From NCBI GenBank assembly GCA_019828595.1, contig JAHQRK010000011.1, positions 620,001-684,000 of the forward strand: DNA of 64,000 nucleotides, read 5' to 3'. How positions within the stretch are numbered: the first letter of the stretch is position 1; each line of letters starts with the position of its first letter. The stretch is from Aphanomyces cochlioides. Taxonomy: Eukaryota; Oomycota; Saprolegniomycetes; Saprolegniales; Verrucalvaceae. The translations under genes were made by a program, and so were the position numbers. Of the stretch, positions 20,600 to 31,307 are shown one piece after another. A model generated the notes under the pieces. That model did not search any database, was not told the DNA's origin, and saw only the letters and a program-made list of their open reading frames with translations.

Positions 20600-21210
20600 T
20601 CAAATTGTCCGTCGGGGTAGAGTGGACTTGTGACACATACGATCTGGAACTTGATGAAAGACGGGTCAAAAAAATTGAAAATTTGAAAAAAAGATTTTTT
20701 CAATATTTTCAATCGACATGATATGGCAGTGGAAATTCTTATTTTTACAATCTTTTTCTGGTGATTTTCTCCCTCATCAGCTGGCAGAGTCAGCGAGTTG
20801 GGACAAACCTACACTGGCAGTGCAAAACTTCCAAGCACCACAAGGGAAGCTTTCAATGCAGCTAGTCACTAAGTACATCGTTTCCACTCAATCTCTCGAT
20901 AGTATCGATGAAATTTGATGCTCTCTAGGTCGAGAGGTGCGCATCTTGCATTGGTTTCTTCTCTGTCGAATGTTCGTAATAAATCACCGCCACAATGGCT
21001 CCTCTGCTCGTTGAAACGCGGTAAAAAGCAGCCAGTATGATTCGCGAGGGGTTAAATCGCTCTTCAGTTCGTTGTCATCTTAAAGTTTAGGCGCATCCTA
21101 TGAGAAAGAAAGGAACGTCGAGCAACTCGGAATGCACAAGCAACTCACATGGTGGCAGTGGATGAATTTCAACCAGCACAGCTTCTACAAGGGGACATTG
21201 GGACATTCGT
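20600..21210. other. intergenic
   Basis: No gene seen between the PH gene and the eS24 upstream region. Short AT-rich tracts at 20660-20720. Confidence 0.4.
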
Positions 21211-21216
21211 AGTTGC

Positions 21217-21279
21217 TATCCGGATAAATGTATCTTTATCCGGAAACGGAGATAATCAATTCATAGAGGTTTATCCGGA
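21217..21279 (+). promoter_or_regulatory. three TATCCGGA motifs upstream of eS24
   Basis: TATCCGGAT at 21217-21225, TTATCCGGA at 21236-21244 and at 21271-21279, 136-198 bp before the start codon of ribosomal protein eS24. Same motif as at eL39. Confidence 0.6.
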
Positions 21280-21414
21280 ATATCAAGTCTAATAGTATCA
21301 CGATTTGTATGGATAGGGGTCGGGCAATGGTTGGCTGGTGGAGGGAATCCCAATTTGAATGGCATGTCCGTCGCCTAAGTACATTTTGGTAAACGCCCAT
21401 TTTCCCCAGAAAAA

Positions 21415-21886
21415 ATGTCTGACAAAGCCCCTGTGACTGTGCGTACGCGCAAGTTTTTGCGCAACACGTTGTTGGCCCGCCGCCAAATGCTCGTGGATGT
21501 CTTGCACCCAGGTCGTCCTAATGTGCCAAAGGCCGAACTCCAAGAAAAGGTGGCCAAGATGTACAAAGTCGCCGACACGAACACGGTGTTTTTGTATGGA
21601 TTCCGCACGGCGTTCGGTGGTGGCAAGAGCTCTGGTTTCTGCTTGATCTACGACTCGGTCAACGATGCCAAGAAGTTTGAACCCAAGTACCGCTTGGTCC
21701 GCGTACGTATTTTGCATGCCAACAGGAACAGGGAGATTGATTTGTGTGTTGTGTGCGTAGCAAGGCTTGAGCGAAAAGGTCGAAAAGTCCCGCAAGCAAA
21801 TCAAGGAAGCCAAGAACCGTGCCAAGAAGGTGCGTGGTGTTGGCCGCCGTATCGCACGCCACAAGGCTGCCAAGGCCAACAAGTAA
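21415..21886 (+). CDS. RPS24: 40S ribosomal protein eS24
   Basis: Two exons, 21415-21702 and 21761-21886 (58-bp GT-AG intron), give 137 residues. The core [19 protein letters not shown], the VLHPG turn, the FGFRT-like strand ([17 protein letters not shown]) and the basic C-terminal helix identify eS24. It is a structural protein of the small ribosomal subunit. The basic C-terminal tail is somewhat divergent from animal versions but of normal length. Confidence 0.95.
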
Positions 21887-21889
21887 GCG

Positions 21890-22270
21890 ATGTCGTTTTG
21901 CTGGGGAAGTGTGTTTCCTCTCGCGAGGCAAACACCGTTTGCTATGGAAGACATTTCGGTTGGTCGAGTTGGTGTTTGCAATATATCTTGAAACACGATC
22001 ATGCCACCGCGGTGACAACCTTTTGTATTTCTAGTCCTACGTTGACGGGCAGGAGAAGGCTAGCACGACTTGTTCACTTCATCTAGCGACTCCACTCTCT
22101 CTAAGGCAACCTGCATCCCTATGTGCATCCCTCTCTACAAAGTTGATGCAGCTACAGTTAGTGTTGATGGCTGCGGTTTCGGTTGAGCGTTTCGATCCTT
22201 TAAATAGGAGGGCAGTTCATATTTTGGGAGCGACGTCATCGTCGTTTTCGCAGTAGGTGACCTCGCCCCG
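21890..22270. other. intergenic between eS24 and the CaaX gene
   Basis: No gene. Overlapping frames on both strands have no motifs. Confidence 0.4.
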
Positions 22271-22278
22271 CTTCCTCT

Positions 22279-22692
22279 GTGGATGCTGTGTGTGACGGTG
22301 GTGGCTTGACACACAAACGAATGGCCAAAGTCGCATCAGAACAGTCGATCGCCGCACTGTCGATGGAGCCCAGGGATGAAGACGAAGAAGAAGAAGAAAA
22401 GATAGGCGCGATGGTAGAAACTGGCTCGGTTAGCTCGATATCTGTCGTGACCCAAGGGCCACCACTCGACGCAGCGCCTCCACGGATCGATGGCCTTCGA
22501 AAGCAAAGCTCATATATGAACGAAAACCCGTGGAATCGACCTCGTACTGGCAAGAAGATCTCGTTTGTCGACGAAGGTGGTTCGAATGTCCCTCTCCATG
22601 AAATCACATATTCCAAGTTTACGCATTACTCAAGGGTGGCGCAAACGCAAGCTGTGCCACCGCCACCTGGTGGCTGCTGTGTGCTGCAATAG
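22279..22692 (+). CDS. small acidic protein with C-terminal CaaX box
   Basis: 137 residues (or 123 from the second Met at 22321). An acidic run (EDEEEEEKIG) is followed by a polar middle, a conserved-looking block (GKKISFVDEGGSNVPLHEIT) and the end PPPGGCCVLQ. CVLQ fits the CaaX prenylation consensus, and the extra Cys before it could be acylated, so membrane attachment is likely. KISF inside the block fits the RVxF-type docking motif for protein phosphatase 1. Both functions are inferences from short motifs. No family name recognised. Confidence 0.65.
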   Translation: MDAVCDGGGLTHKRMAKVASEQSIAALSMEPRDEDEEEEEKIGAMVETGSVSSISVVTQGPPLDAAPPRIDGLRKQSSYMNENPWNRPRTGKKISFVDEGGSNVPLHEITYSKFTHYSRVAQTQAVPPPPGGCCVLQ

Positions 22693-22756
22693 TAGTCGTA
22701 GTCGCTCATAGCAATTTTGATAGGAACATTCAAATTAATACAACCCGTCTCTCTCT

Positions 22757-24331
22757 TCACACAGCGTCCTCGCTTTTCTTCTCCTCTTCGACAACGATCT
22801 CTTGGATGCCAGGACTGTCTTGCGACACCACGTCTTGCTTGGCACAGTCGTCTTCAGACGACGGCAATTGCATGGAATTCGCATAGAGAAAACTGGTCTG
22901 GGTTGGACGCCAAATAATGGACACGACGACTATCACAGCAAAGTTGAGCAGCCGGCTACCTGCCCACAACATCCACAAGTATTCCCATGGAAACGACTCG
23001 ATGCGCTTGGCATAAACTGCATTTTCAAACAGCGTGAAGGCAAAAGCGAGCACCATGAAGACGACGAGCACCTTGAACAAGATGTCGTACATTTGGTACT
23101 TGGCCGTCTAACCACCGCACCAGTCAAGAGTTCCCCATGCAACGTTGTTTGTACCTGTCCAGTTCGACGAAGTGTCTTGCGAGTCAGCACAAGCGACGCA
23201 AAAATCCATCCGGCAAAGCAACCATCAGTAGCAATAGCGAGAGCTTCCCACACCACCGGTGGCTCCATGTTTCCTTGGGCCTGGTTGGATAAGTGGAGGA
23301 TTTCCAACACGCCAGTCGAGACTATGTAGCAAAGCGCTAGACCGACGACAAGACCAGTCTCTGGGACAGTCAAATGGGGTCGTGCTATGCCGTAGCCAAG
23401 ACAGATAATCGTCGTCAGGACGCGAGCAACAAGCTTCGAGACGACTTTCATCGCGGTGGAAGCAAGGATGAGCGGAGGATACGGGCAGCAAATGGCTTCC
23501 CCAGTTGCATTGAGCTGCCAGTAAGTCACAAACCAAAGGACAGTCTCAACTAAGTAGTCGTTCGTCATGAAAACCAAGAAAAAAGCTCTCTACCTGTCAT
23601 GAGGATCAACACGACCAGAATGAAGTAGTGGAGACGAATCAGCGACGGACGGTTGCAAATGACCAGCACGACAAACAGCATTAAGGACAGGATGTAGGCA
23701 AGCGAAATACCACCACTAAAAGCGAATTAGAACGACAGGCTCAGAGTCAGTACCTGAATGGAAGAAGTCCCCACATGAGCCCAGGAAGATACCCGTACGA
23801 GTTCTTGAAAGCAATCGCGCCGGTGATGTTGAAGACAGTCTCAAGGCCGAAATCTTCATAGGGAATATCAAGCGTCGACTCGTTGAAGAAAGACTCAATA
23901 ATCAACTTGGGACGCATGCAAGTCGCCAGCACGACGACCTGTGAGCCTGAATGCTGCACGACGAACTCTTCCGATCCTCGGACAGCATTTTTGTTTGCAT
24001 CATCGCTGGAGAAGACTCGGCCCACAATATGATCGGTCATGTTTAGCGACGTGTAGTCCATGCTGCAATAGTCGTCAGGCACAACAGAGCCATTCGTCAA
24101 ATCGAAGATGGCAACCACAACGGCGTAGTCGACGTCGGACGACGGTGGATCAATGGGAGTGGCATTGAAGTCGACGCGGACAATCGAGCCATTCTTGCCT
24201 GGAGGATTGGCAAACATCCGTTCCGTCGCCCGCCACCCAATAGATGGTCCCTGGACTACATGGATCGAGGCTTGGACCACTGCAGCCACGATCCACAGAC
24301 TCAACGCAACGCTTCGCCTGATCGACGTCAT
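22757..24331 (-). CDS. GOST-family seven-transmembrane protein (Lung_7-TM_R type)
   Basis: Four exons (24331-23754, 23715-23594, 23549-23155, 23107-22757) give 481 residues in phase. Signal peptide MTSIRRSVALSLWIVAAVVQA; a lumenal beta-rich GOLD-like domain with several N-glycosylation sequons (residues ~25-195); then YGYLPGLMWGLLPF, the typical entry to the first helix; and seven hydrophobic segments to ~residue 440, the sixth and seventh around WEYLWMLWAGSRLLNFAVIV. The cytosolic tail is acidic with a KKSED end. This architecture is that of the GPR107/GPR108/TMEM87 Golgi family, which acts in membrane trafficking. Which subgroup is not resolved. Confidence 0.82.
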
Positions 24332-24616
24332 CGACGGCTTTCCTCTCTTGCACGAAGAAAATTGTAGACAGGACAACTCCATTTCCAAGTATCCTCCAAT
24401 CCTAATTTGTATAGGAATTAATTTCAACCAATCAAATAAATTCAGATTTCAATCAATGAATAATAAAAAGTATTAATTTCAGCCAATTAAAAGTTTATAA
24501 ATATATTTATTTTAACCAATAAATAAATATTCTGAAATCTATTAAAAGAGCATGGCAGTTTTCCATTTCTTCGGTGAAATCCAGTCGACGTGTCGCAGCC
24601 GCCGTTGCCGATCGAG
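24332..24616. promoter_or_regulatory. bidirectional upstream region with repeated CCAAT-type boxes
   Basis: 285 bp, very AT-rich, between the divergent GOST and SNARE genes. CCAAT or its near form occurs at about 24428, 24482 and 24518 (contexts AACCAATCAAAT, GCCAATTAAAA, AACCAATAAAT). Similar boxes lie upstream of ORC5 near 26810 and 26845. Candidate CCAAT-factor sites, by inspection only. Confidence 0.4.
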
Positions 24617-25207
24617 ATGCCAGGACGCTCCGATTACATAAAGGTGAGCACCGAGGTATGCACATTAGCCTGGATTTTCTTTATCTCCTTGAAATTCAGC
24701 AGTTTTGGCTTTAGAATTGCCCGCTAACGTGTTCACTTTTGTAGCCTGATGATGAAGAATCCCTCATGAACGATCGACAACTGCAACAAGTATGTGCATT
24801 TCAAATTGGAAAATGGATCGCTGAGGATCTCCTTGTAGCGAGAAATGAACAAACAAGATGAGGACTTGGATCTCCTCTCGCAATCGGTAAAAAAGCTCGG
24901 TGTTATGAGCAGCAATATCAGCACAGAATTGGATTATCAAAACAGGTAACGCCGAGCGACAAGGAATTGATCCGTGAACGTGTTTGGTGTAGGAAGCTAG
25001 ATGAAATCAATGTAGAAACAGACAGAGCACAGGAAAACCTCGATATTATCACAAAGAAGACGCGAGAGTTGATCAAAGAAGCAGGTACAACGATCCCTCG
25101 ACGCTCAGGTCTGAAAGGGAAGGATAGGCGGTATGAAGAACTTGTGCATCATTATTGGTTTGAGCTTGCTCTTGATCATCTTGACATATCTTGTCATAAT
25201 GACTTAA
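24617..25207 (+). CDS. Qc-SNARE (syntaxin 6/8 type)
   Basis: Five exons (24617-24643, 24745-24789, 24839-24945, 24993-25084, 25128-25207) keep phase and give 116 residues: a short polar N-terminus, one SNARE heptad motif (from MNKQDEDLDLL to about IITKKTRELI) with the zero-layer Gln in STELDYQNR, and a C-terminal membrane anchor (LCIIIGLSLLLIILTYLVI). Tail-anchored Q-SNAREs of this kind act in endosomal/Golgi fusion. There is no Habc domain, so it is shorter than syntaxin 6. The last six bases of the gene overlap the converging ORC5 stop codon. Confidence 0.85.
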
Positions 25208-26760
25208 CGATGGAGGAAGTTTTCAATCGGAAAATCGAGTTGTTTGGCGATCCGCTCAACAAAATCGAAGTCGGCGAGGCAGCGCAGTTTTATCTCGTCC
25301 AATTCATCCAGCGGTGAAATGCGCTGGAGCAACCGCATGCGGACCAACATGTTGATCTACAAGATGAACGTCAGTGGGTTTCTCTTTCTCGTCCTACTTG
25401 GGCAAAGGCATCACGTCTGGACAAAGTGTGATCTTCTCGACCGTGCTCGAACGTATTTGGTGGGTCATATTCGTCGTGAAGACTGTGGTAGATGGCCAAG
25501 AGCCGCTGAAGCGGGAAGGCTTTTGGCCCAAGCAATTGCTGCCGGACGGTTTCTTTCTATCAAGTTCAGGCCATGAGCAGCCTGCGCTAATTGGAGCGTG
25601 TTACCGGCTTCGCTGTGGTCTTGCGCTGCGTCTTCTTCCGCTGCGCATTTGTGAAATAAGTCAAGTCGCTCTGTTGGGGATTGAACGATGCAAGATAGCT
25701 CGCCAGCACAAGCAACAAGCACCGCGTTGGGAGATTCACCGATCCAGATTCCTCAGTTGTGGCCAGACCTCGCTGCTGTTTCACGTGGCTCTGTGTGTCT
25801 TGCATCAGCCGCTTGTAAGCTGTCTTCGATGCTTCTACGATGGACACATGAGATCAATCCTTGTTGATGTCGAGAGCAAACCTTCGGTGACATTGTCGTC
25901 GTCGTCGCTGATGTGTTGATCAAAGAGCGGCAGCATCTGAATGACCATGCTCCTGAATTCAACCCAGTCGTGGCTGTCATGCTCGACGAGACTCAGCAAA
26001 TACTTGATCCATGCACGAAATGGACGCTCTCGCCGCCACATTTTGAGTTGCTCCACCATTATGTCAGTGATCTGGGCGGATGTGTACAATGGGAAGGGAA
26101 CATGCGCAGGGAAGAGCGGGGCGAGAAGCTTGTCGAGACTTGGACCAATTCCTCGTGTAATCAGCACGAAACTGAGTCGAATATCAAGATGAAGCTAGGA
26201 ATTGTGAGAGAATTCGAAGGATGGGAGGCCACGTACTTCTTCCGAGAGTCGACAGAAGCTGCGAACTAAATCCGACATTCCGCGAGTCAGCAAGACATCG
26301 ACGTTGTCCAGTGCAATCACGACGTTCTTTTCTCTAGCTATCTTGGACATGCACTCGAGAAAGCCGAGAAGACTGAGGTTATGGTATCCATCGGCGACAG
26401 GTTTGATCTCAAACGTCTCAGTGAGTTCGTTAGCTTGCACACGCGTCATTGGATCGATCTGTAGCGCCAAATAAGTTCACGAGGAGGTTCTAATCCACAT
26501 ACTTGACGCAAGATGTCTGTAAACATTTGCCGTTGATGGTAGATCGTCATGCAGTCGACAAAGGCCGTGAACTGGACGGCATTTCTGTGCAGTTTCCGAA
26601 GGACGAGTCGCACCACACTGCTCTTTCCAGTGGAATTGTAGCCAGATACAACAATGAGAGGATACATCTTGGCATTCTCCGAGCAAAGAGGCTGAACCGG
26701 GTCCTCATTACCGCCAAGGAGTGTCACGAGCGCGCGGATCTCAACTTCACGCCCAAGCAT
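25204..26760 (-). CDS. ORC5: origin recognition complex subunit 5
   Basis: Six exons (26760-26503, 26458-26237, 26194-25882, 25834-25605, 25538-25398, 25356-25204) sum to 1317 bp, 438 residues. An AAA+ domain starts with Walker A GYNSTGKSSVVR and has a Walker B-like VVIALDNVDVLL. The C-terminal half holds the ORC5 block LVLASYLASFNPQQSD followed by a basic stretch and LLGPKAFPLQRLLAI, as in animal ORC5. It is an ORC component that helps load MCM helicase at origins. The first Met fits the family start (short N-terminus before the ATPase). The stop codon overlaps that of the SNARE gene by 4 bp, tail to tail. Confidence 0.9.
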
Positions 26761-27215
26761 CGCGCCACTTTAGTTAATCCAACATGATTGGTTATTAATA
26801 GAGACTTTATCCAATCAAAAGTCAGAATTAGAAATATTTTAGCCAATAAGAATCAATTATTGAGTTGCCATGCACCAACAAAGTGTACAACAAGTGTGCT
26901 CCGTGGTGGGATCTCATGGTGCTCGATGAATTCGACGGGAGCCTTCTCGCATAGAGCAGAGCCCAAAGTCGATCCAATTTATTTGTTTCTACGGCAAGGT
27001 CCAGGGCGAAACCTCAATGACGCTCGTATTCAAGTCCCAGTCGCCACGCTCATCGACTGCGGGGTGGATGCTTCGACACTCTCTGCGACTAAGATGTTGC
27101 GCAAGTCCTTCCTCGCGGCAAGTTCTTGGGCAGAAAGTATAGAGAATGGCAGAGTAGAGCTTTTCTTATGACTCTTAAAGGTCCTATCGCCATGACGACG
27201 GCTGCTACCCGGTTG
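26761..27215. other. intergenic, unassigned frames
   Basis: Contains CCAAT-type boxes near the ORC5 start. A 127-codon plus frame (26788-27171) has no recognisable motif and an overlapping minus frame is equally long, so I assign neither. Confidence 0.35.
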
Positions 27216-27220
27216 ATATC

Positions 27221-27819
27221 TCATGGCCATTCGGCATTGCCTTCGACTTGGTTCACTTGTTTCCAGCTCGGCAATGACGTGACGCGATCGATGAGACCTG
27301 CAATACGTGGCCACTTTGTCGCTGGCTTGGGCATGACTTGCGTCCAATGCATGAGCATCGTCGTGTAGATATCAACCGCGGAGACGCAGTCGCCAAGGAT
27401 GAACGAGCTCTTGGTTGATTCAAGGTGTTTCTCCAGCAAGCTTGACTTGCTCGTGGTCCACACCGGGTGTGTCGCTTGGGTAGTACCACAGACGCAACGC
27501 TGGCTGCACCGTGTTGGCCAAGTGGAAGAACCATTGCAAGTACGTCGCACGGCTTGGATCACCGACAGACGGAGCAAGGTTGGCTTCGGGAAAGCGCTCC
27601 GCTAGGAGCATTGAGATCGCCGCTGCTTCATACATGGGTTTCCCATCTACGACAAGCGTCGAGACATGTCCATGAGGGTTCGTATTCTGGGTCGCGTTCA
27701 TCTCCATTCTTGATGTCAACAAGGCGAAGTTCGTGGGGAATGCTCAACTGCACGAGCAAAACGTGGACAACCATGCTCGCCATCGCTGGGGAGTAGTAAA
27801 GTATGTAAGGACTTGACAT
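27221..27819 (-). pseudogene. glutathione S-transferase copy 1, frameshifted
   Basis: Homologous to the intact GSTs at 29950, 31308 and 32265. It begins MSSPYILYYSPAMASM. A short deletion after DPEY (about 27680) shifts frame, and a second deletion removes part of the helix after HEQVKLA (about 27440), again with a shift. The C-terminal MLMHWTQVMPKPATKWPRIA block is intact. It ends EWP rather than DWL. No functional enzyme can be made. Confidence 0.85.
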
Positions 27820-27855
27820 GAAGCGCGTCAATTTAAAAATGACCACGGCTGGGAA

Positions 27856-28158
27856 TCAATTCCAAACTGCGCCGTCCACAACTGTCATATGAATGCAAAG
27901 CGACGCGGTCTTGGAAGTCGGAAGATCGATTGGGTCCTGATTCATCTCGCAAACACACCACATACCCTTGATAGAAACCCACAGCGGAGCAGTCGCGAGC
28001 TTCGAGGAAGGAATCAGCGCTTTCACGGAGCAGAGTTGGTCGAAACAACTTGGAACTTGCCCACCGTCGTTCATGCCTTCCACGGCCATGTTGATCTCCT
28101 CATCAACTCCTAGAAGTACCGAATGACGTTGAGACTCTCGTTCCATGAGCTGTTCCAA
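27856..28158 (-). CDS. hypothetical protein, 100 residues
   Basis: Open frame starting MEQLMERESQRHSVLLGVDE, with ordinary composition and no known domain. It lies in the short gap between the broken GST and the membrane-protein gene, divergent to the latter. Could be a real small gene, an exon of one, or chance. Confidence 0.3.
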   Translation of the reverse strand: MEQLMERESQRHSVLLGVDEEINMAVEGMNDGGQVPSCFDQLCSVKALIPSSKLATAPLWVSIKGMWCVCEMNQDPIDLPTSKTASLCIHMTVVDGAVWN

Positions 28159-28262
28159 GCGAGCCCAGAGGATTTAGGCGCGGTCTTTCATGCCATCATC
28201 ATGTATTGAAGGTCAATTTCTCTATTGAATATGACAGGAAGTGCTGAACTCCCAAAATTGAC

Positions 28263-29316
28263 ATGCGCAGGTCGTCCGTGCCGATCGATCCCGTGTACGT
28301 GCCAACGCCATCACGTTCGGACGAAGGGGCAATCATCTCGAGATACTCCAAGAAAGCCATTGCGTCTCCGCGAGTCCGCACTCTGACGCTGTTATGGATC
28401 CTTGGGCTCTTTTGCATGCTTTGGGCGCCGGCGCCAGTTGCAGTCACAGACGAGATGAAGCGAACGTATGAAGCCAAAGTCATCGATGCAGCCCATCCTC
28501 CTCACTACGACGAAGTGTACACAGAAGTTCAGATCGCTGAAGTACAGCTTGCTGACGCCCAAGTGTGGTTTTGGCGATTTCGGCCGGAGCATCGTGCGGT
28601 TGTGCATGTTCGTCAAGCCATTCTCGACAAAGCTCGCGTCAAGTTGGATCAACTGGAAGCTACACGCGATGCCAAGATGCGTGAAGCGAAGGCTTACGTA
28701 GGCTTGTGGTCAGATTACGGGCTGGATGAAGCGCGTAGGCGATTCTGGGTCGCTCTTAACCTTGGTACGTCCCACGTCGACCTCTCCAATGCTCATCATT
28801 TCCCATGTAGGCAAAGAAGTCGCGTTACAGCAAACGTCTTGGGATATGATGCTTTCCGTGCTCCAACCCAAGGACGACCAGGCATTGACAGCGATCGTCA
28901 ACTTTACGATTGCGTTGATCTTCAGTCTGTTCTACTTCACCATCTCGCTGCTGTGGATGGTCTTCAAGTACAACCCCGATCCACTGAGTGCGGTGGCTTT
29001 TATCGCATTGGCTCTGCTTGGCGGCGTCTCTGTTGTGGTGACTTATCTCTTGGCCATGTATGCCTTGGTGGCAAGCAGCTTCTACATCATTGTGAAGATT
29101 GCGACCGAGAGTCCTCGACTACTCGACGAAGAGCGGCAGCCCATGCGTCTTCGATGGGAAACGTTCACAACTCCGGCATACCGCTTCACCGTCGGCTGGG
29201 CCCTTCACTGGATTTGTCTGGTGTTGTTGCTGTCCACGTTGGTGCTCATGCTCGCCCCATCTCCTGACTGCAAGGATGACATGCGTCACTTGCTACGTCG
29301 GGAGGGAACACCATGA
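28263..29316 (+). CDS. multi-pass membrane protein of unknown function
   Basis: Two exons (28263-28764, 28811-29316; 46-bp intron) give 335 residues. A first hydrophobic helix at ~45-63 (LTLLWILGLFCMLWA) is followed by a ~100-residue soluble loop with amphipathic helices, then four more membrane helices in exon 2 (around IVNFTIALIFSLFYFTISLL, AVAFIALALLGGVSVVV, LLAMYALVASSFYIIV and LHWICLVLLLSTLVLML). No family motif recognised. It stands inside the GST cluster without an obvious functional link. Confidence 0.7.
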
Positions 29317-29469
29317 CCAAGTCATCCAAGATATGTATGTTTATGATTGTAACGTCCACTCACACCTCCATCGGATGATGCCGAGCAAAGGACAGCGTCA
29401 GTGAACGTCGTGTCGTGAATCCCATGATGATACATGCAGCTTCAGCTGTCAGTATGACTATCGCAACCT

Positions 29470-29820
29470 CAAAGCGCTCTCGACGGGGATTCGGCGTTGC
29501 CGTCGACTTGATTCATCTTCTCCCAGCTGGGCAATGACGCCACGCGATGGATAAGACCAACCATGCGCTGCCATTCCGTTGCTGGTTTGGTCGTACCATG
29601 AACATCGCCATCGCCGCTGCAACGTGCATTGATTCTCCATCGACTGCGTCTGTCGGGACGATTCCATCAGGGTCAATCGGAGGCACTCCAGGTCGTCCTG
29701 ATCTCCTTTCTTGACGCCCACCGGGCAAAGTTCATGGGGAAGAGCGAACCGAATGAGCTGGACATGAGCAACCATGCTCGCTGTCTCTGGGCAGTAGGAA
29801 AGCAATTCACGAGTCCACAT
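29470..29820 (-). pseudogene. glutathione S-transferase copy 2, remnant
   Basis: Only the N-terminal thioredoxin-like part is recognisable (CPETASMVAHVQLIRFALPH, compare YYSPATASMVVHVLLLQLNV). The middle is scrambled and largely deleted and the C-terminal domain is nearly gone, with a QWNG/WPRI echo only. A degraded copy in the tandem GST cluster. Confidence 0.7.
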
Positions 29821-29949
29821 GAAGCTCGTCAATTCAACACTAACTTTACCCAAAGTCGCAGGGATGCTTCAACGCACCAACATGCATTACCATGAATAGG
29901 TTATGAATATTCCATCGTCGTCGAGAGCTGCATCTTGAGGAAGTTTGGG

Positions 29950-30591
29950 CTACAACCAGTCCTTGTTGCCTTCAATCTCGTTGACTTTTTGCCAGCTCGG
30001 TAGAGAAGTAACGTGATTCGCAAGGGTCGCAACGCGCGGCCATTCCGTTGCAGGCTTGGGCATATTGCGAGACCATCGCATGAGCATCGTGACATAGATA
30101 TCCAACGCCGTGACGTCTTCGCCAAGCATGAAAGGGCCATCGGTCGCTTGGAGATGCTGGTCCACTTGTTCCCACGTCTTTTCAATACGCGCGCGCACTG
30201 CAACCTTGACTTGTTCGTGGTCGACGCCAGGCAGATCTGACGGGTAAAACCACAGGCGGTATGCAGGTTGCAACGTGTTGGCAAAGTGGAAAAACCATTG
30301 CAAGTACAATTGGCGCTTTGGATCGCCCGCCGATGGAGCGAGTTTTGCCTCACGGTAGCGGTCTGCGAGGAACATCGTGATCGCTGCTGCTTCACACATG
30401 GGTTTCTCGTCGATTACAAGCGTTGGTACGTGGCCATTTGGGTTGAGTCGCAGGTATTCAGGCGTATGTTGATCTCGCTTGGGCACGTCGACGAAATGAA
30501 GCGTGTGCGGGAGGTTGAGGTGCTGCAGCATGACATGGACAACCATGCTAGCTCGTCCTGGCGAGTAGTAGAGTGCCAATTGCTTCGCCAT
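29950..30591 (-). CDS. glutathione S-transferase copy 3 (intact)
   Basis: 213 residues from MAKQLALYYSPGRASM; an upstream in-frame Met at 30693 would add 34. N-terminal thioredoxin-fold domain with LNPNGHVPTLVID and the following EAAAI turn that contacts glutathione; C-terminal all-helical domain with YLQWFFHFANTLQPAYRLWF. Cytosolic conjugation of glutathione to electrophiles is the family role. The segment after the first strand (YYSP) resembles bacterial beta-class enzymes, which have a Cys nearby, but no Cys is present here. Flanked upstream by an inverted TTATCCGGA motif at 30756. Confidence 0.85.
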   Translation of the reverse strand: MAKQLALYYSPGRASMVVHVMLQHLNLPHTLHFVDVPKRDQHTPEYLRLNPNGHVPTLVIDEKPMCEAAAITMFLADRYREAKLAPSAGDPKRQLYLQWFFHFANTLQPAYRLWFYPSDLPGVDHEQVKVAVRARIEKTWEQVDQHLQATDGPFMLGEDVTALDIYVTMLMRWSRNMPKPATEWPRVATLANHVTSLPSWQKVNEIEGNKDWL

Positions 30592-30755
30592 CGCTGAGTA
30601 AATCTCTGAATGAGCTGCAGGAAGATTCAATAGTCGTCGTGGCGTTGTCCAGAGCGTATTCATCCATGGAGCATCAACATTGCCACTGTGCACATCATCA
30701 TGCGACCATTTGATTGGCTAGAACACGCTGGAATTCCAAAGAACATGTTACGTCA

Positions 30756-30764
30756 TCCGGATAA
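30756..30764 (-). promoter_or_regulatory. TTATCCGGA motif (inverted) upstream of GST copy 3
   Basis: TCCGGATAA on the plus strand, 165 bp before the intact GST start on the minus strand. Same nonamer as at other genes in the window. Confidence 0.4.
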
Positions 30765-30769
30765 GTTGA

Positions 30770-31300
30770 CGTGATCACAAAGTTCTGTCCATGGAACAGA
30801 AAGAAGATGCAACTTCATGTTTGGTTTGATCTTGGGAATACTTGGCTGCCTGGAGAGCTTTCTCAATAGCTCGTCAAGCTGCCAAAGAAACGGCAAGAGC
30901 ACATGAATGCCATGACTGAAGCTTTGGGTGTGAAGACAAGGATTTTTCGTCGTTCCTGCCATTGGAACTGCTGGTGGATGTTTCCTTCCCTTCGCAACGA
31001 TGACAAAGATACACGTAGCATGACAGTGAGCGCCAAGTTGGCGTCATGAAGTGCATGATAGTGCTCTGTTCTTGACCTGTGTGCAGATTTGCCACGAAAT
31101 TTCGAGGGGACAAAACGTTAACACGATACCAGAGACAGCGTTGAAATACCAACTTGAACAGTGTCAATATCGAGGATGAAGGAAGCTTCAATGGTTTACA
31201 TTGCCCGCGATGCTAAGTCAGAAGTATTCTACCACAACAAGAGCATACTTACAGCCTGCAGCATGAGTCCTGTTTCAAAGAGAACCAAGTTGTATGATAG
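30770..31300. other. intergenic, nothing recognised
   Basis: About 530 bp between GST copies 3 and 4 without a supportable gene. Confidence 0.4.
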
Positions 31301-31307
31301 AGTTATT

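Noticed and set aside
21298..22002. 234-codon minus frame across eS24
   Set aside because: Antisense to eS24 exons and intron; no motif of its own.
26788..27171. 127-codon plus frame between ORC5 and the GST relic
   Set aside because: No domain, biased toward neither strand, and the overlapping minus frame is similar in length. Left unassigned.
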